Of a stretch of DNA of 64,000 nt, positions 62,705 through 64,000 are shown one piece after another. The position numbers and the translations under genes are program-made. The DNA is taken from contig DGQP01000005.1 in assembly GCA_002400415.1 (NCBI GenBank), forward strand, positions 99,638 to 163,637, read 5' to 3'. Positions within the stretch are counted from its first letter, which is position 1, and each line of letters begins with the position of its first letter. The stretch comes from Chitinophagaceae bacterium UBA4411 (GTDB lineage Bacteria > Bacteroidota > Bacteroidia > Chitinophagales > Chitinophagaceae). The notes under the pieces were generated by a model. It made no database searches. It was not told the DNA's origin and worked only from the letters and a program-made list of their open reading frames with translations.

Positions 62705-63529
62705 TTAACCCTCAATAACACCCATGGCCAGCAGGATCAGCAGGAGGATGCCGGCGATGATGCGGTAAATACCAAACACTTTAAAACCATATACTTTCAG
62801 GTAATTGATGAAGAAACGGATGGCCAGCATGGCCACCACAAAAGCGACAACATTACCAATGATGAAAGCAATCGTATTCTCCCGGGTTGACAAAATGATC
62901 TCGTAGCCTTTCCGGACCACACCCCCTGCTTCCCATTTTTTTAGAACCAGGGAATAAGCAGTTGCGGCAAACATGGTTGGCACAGCAAGGAAAAAGGAAA
63001 ACTCGGCCGCTAAATGCCGGGTAAATTTCTGCTGCATACCCCCGATGATGGTGGCAGCGCTGCGGCTGACGCCGGGTACCATGGCAATGGTTTGCCAGAG
63101 ACCCACCATAAATGCTTTTGGATAAGTGACCTGGTCATCAGATTCTATGGAGTGTTTATTGAATATCTTATCAACGAATAGTAATACAATACCACCCACC
63201 AGCAGGGAAACCGCAACCGTGGCCGGGCTCTCCAGCAAGGCATCAATCTTATCAGAAAATAAAAAACCCAGGGCCAGGGCAGGGATCACACCCACGATCA
63301 GCTTCACATAAAACTGCCAGCGGTGGAACTCAATAAATTTTCTCCAGTACAACACCACCACAGCCAGGATAGCTCCAAACTGAATAGCCACCTCGAACAG
63401 CTTGGTGAATTCATCTTTGTGAATACCCAGCAGTGAACTGGTGATGATCATATGACCCGTGGAGGAAACGGGAAGAAACTCTGTTAACCCTTCTACGATG
63501 GCGATGACGACTGCTTCAACGATGCCCAT
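62705..63529 (-). CDS. uppP: Undecaprenyl-diphosphatase (bacitracin resistance protein)
   Basis: Recycles undecaprenyl diphosphate to the monophosphate carrier for peptidoglycan and other glycan synthesis. A 274-aa polytopic membrane protein with the two catalytic motifs EGLTEFLPVSSTGHMII (Glu-rich and SSTGH) and PGVSRSAATIIGGM. It follows DUF3098 on the minus strand, a usual Bacteroidota arrangement; ftsX would be expected just beyond the window end. Confidence 0.95.
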   Translation of the reverse strand: MGIVEAVVIAIVEGLTEFLPVSSTGHMIITSSLLGIHKDEFTKLFEVAIQFGAILAVVVLYWRKFIEFHRWQFYVKLIVGVIPALALGFLFSDKIDALLESPATVAVSLLVGGIVLLFVDKIFNKHSIESDDQVTYPKAFMVGLWQTIAMVPGVSRSAATIIGGMQQKFTRHLAAEFSFFLAVPTMFAATAYSLVLKKWEAGGVVRKGYEIILSTRENTIAFIIGNVVAFVVAMLAIRFFINYLKVYGFKVFGIYRIIAGILLLILLAMGVIEG

Positions 63530-63576
63530 GGATATAATTTAAACAGGTAAACAAGTTAGGAACTATTTGATAATAA

Positions 63577-63603
63577 AAAAGCGATGAAGGATCCATCGCT
63601 TTT
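63577..63603 (-). terminator. Hairpin after DUF3098
   Basis: AAAAGCGATG / CATCGCTTTT arms with a 7-nt loop lie between DUF3098 and uppP on the minus strand; it could terminate or attenuate before uppP. Confidence 0.6.
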
Positions 63604-63625
63604 CAACAGGTTTGTAACCGTATCA

Positions 63626-63871
63626 TTAATTAGCTGCTTTCGGTTTTTTGAAGATCGCAAAAATCTCGATCACCAGCCCCGCCAGGATCAGGATCGGGGC
63701 CACGGTGATGCGGGTGCTGCTGTACACTTCTTTTTCATTAAATACAGCCGGGTCAGTACTCTTTCCGCCCGACATCAGGAACATGCCGATGGCGATCACC
63801 ACGATGCCGACCAGCATCCATAAATAATTTTCTTTGGTAAACATGGAAGGCGTTGCCTGCTTATCACTCAT
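63626..63871 (-). CDS. DUF3098 small membrane protein
   Basis: An 81-aa protein with two transmembrane segments (LWMLVGIVVIAIGMFLMSGG and ITVAPILILAGLVIEIFAIF) and a short DPAVFNEKEVYSS loop typical of DUF3098. In Bacteroidota it usually sits between ftsX and uppP (recalled family context). Function is unknown but an envelope/division link is suggested by that context. Confidence 0.88.
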   Translation of the reverse strand: MSDKQATPSMFTKENYLWMLVGIVVIAIGMFLMSGGKSTDPAVFNEKEVYSSTRITVAPILILAGLVIEIFAIFKKPKAAN

Positions 63872-63904
63872 TTCATGCGTTTTTGGGTCTGCAATATAAG
63901 GAAA

Positions 63905-63976
63905 AGTCCATAGTCGATGGTCAATAGTCCATAGGCGTTCACTACTGCTGTCTGCGGTCTATCGTCTCGTGGTCTG
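63905..63976. repeat. Short degenerate repeats at the window end
   Basis: AGTCCATAG occurs twice (63905-63913, 63926-63934), with related TCGATGG, GGTCTATCG and GTGGTCTG pieces after it. It resembles shuffled short repeats in intergenic DNA. Confidence 0.45.
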
Positions 63977-64000
63977 TTTTTGAGTTAGCGATATAGGAAA

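Noticed and set aside
1..64000. tRNA, rRNA, insertion sequences, phage or integrase genes
   Set aside because: Intergenic spaces are short and none showed tRNA cloverleaf signatures, transposase motifs or flanking duplications by eye.

Overview
The window looks like chromosomal DNA from a member of the Bacteroidota, most likely Chitinophagaceae or a close relative. The grounds are: four proteins with type IX secretion (T9SS) C-terminal sorting domains, Bacteroidota-type promoters (TTG/TTTG, about 19-21 bp, TAnnTTTG), M16 and M1 peptidases and a BamA-like family typical of the phylum, and the DUF3098-uppP pair. No rRNA, tRNA, CRISPR array or recognisable transposase was seen. Family assignments come from reading translated sequence and motifs; no database search was run.

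1-11.3 kb (+): a pectin/hexuronate catabolic cluster. A GH105 hydrolase (5' end outside the window) and a pectinesterase free galacturonate-type sugars. UxaC, UxaB and UxaA (isomerase, reductase, dehydratase) lead to 2-keto-3-deoxygluconate. KdgK and the KDPG aldolase finish the route to pyruvate and glyceraldehyde-3-phosphate. An ExuT-like MFS carrier imports hexuronate and a YhcH-type cupin sits inside the cluster. Two operator-like palindromes 22 bp apart lie before kdgK. 11.4-18.4 kb (-): acyl-CoA synthetase; serC-DUF1015-TPR; DUF502 plus a zinc phospholipase C/S1-P1-like enzyme. 18.5-25.6 kb (+): a TetR-controlled RND efflux operon (tetR-tolC-MFP-RND) with a well-defined promoter/operator.

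25.8-39.2 kb: mixed genes. These are an orphan GHKL-like domain protein, an M16 protease, a lipoprotein polysaccharide deacetylase, a KorA-type 2-oxoacid:acceptor oxidoreductase alpha chain without a beta chain, a secreted RidA-like protein lacking the catalytic arginine, an HD-domain protein fused to a Pycsar-effector-like (DUF5706) membrane domain, an SdiA-regulated-like lipoprotein, a secreted phosphoesterase, and a BamA-like barrel protein whose N-terminal half carries kinase-like motifs. 39.2-53.5 kb: four large T9SS cargo proteins (PPC-repeat adhesin-like, sugar dehydrogenase-like propeller, M1 peptidase, thrombospondin-3 repeat protein).

53.5-64 kb: housekeeping genes (rsmA, a 2-hydroxyacid dehydrogenase, greA with an attenuator-like leader, HIT, ruvC, a UPF0104 membrane protein, DUF3108). 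Then comes an AT-richer islet with a TlpA-like thioredoxin and a gene remnant, followed by an MBL hydrolase, a UMF1 MFS transporter, uppP and DUF3098. The most interesting leads are the HD-DUF5706 fusion, the kinase-like/BamA protein beside a divergent phosphoesterase, the greA leader hairpin, and the paired operators in the hexuronate cluster.
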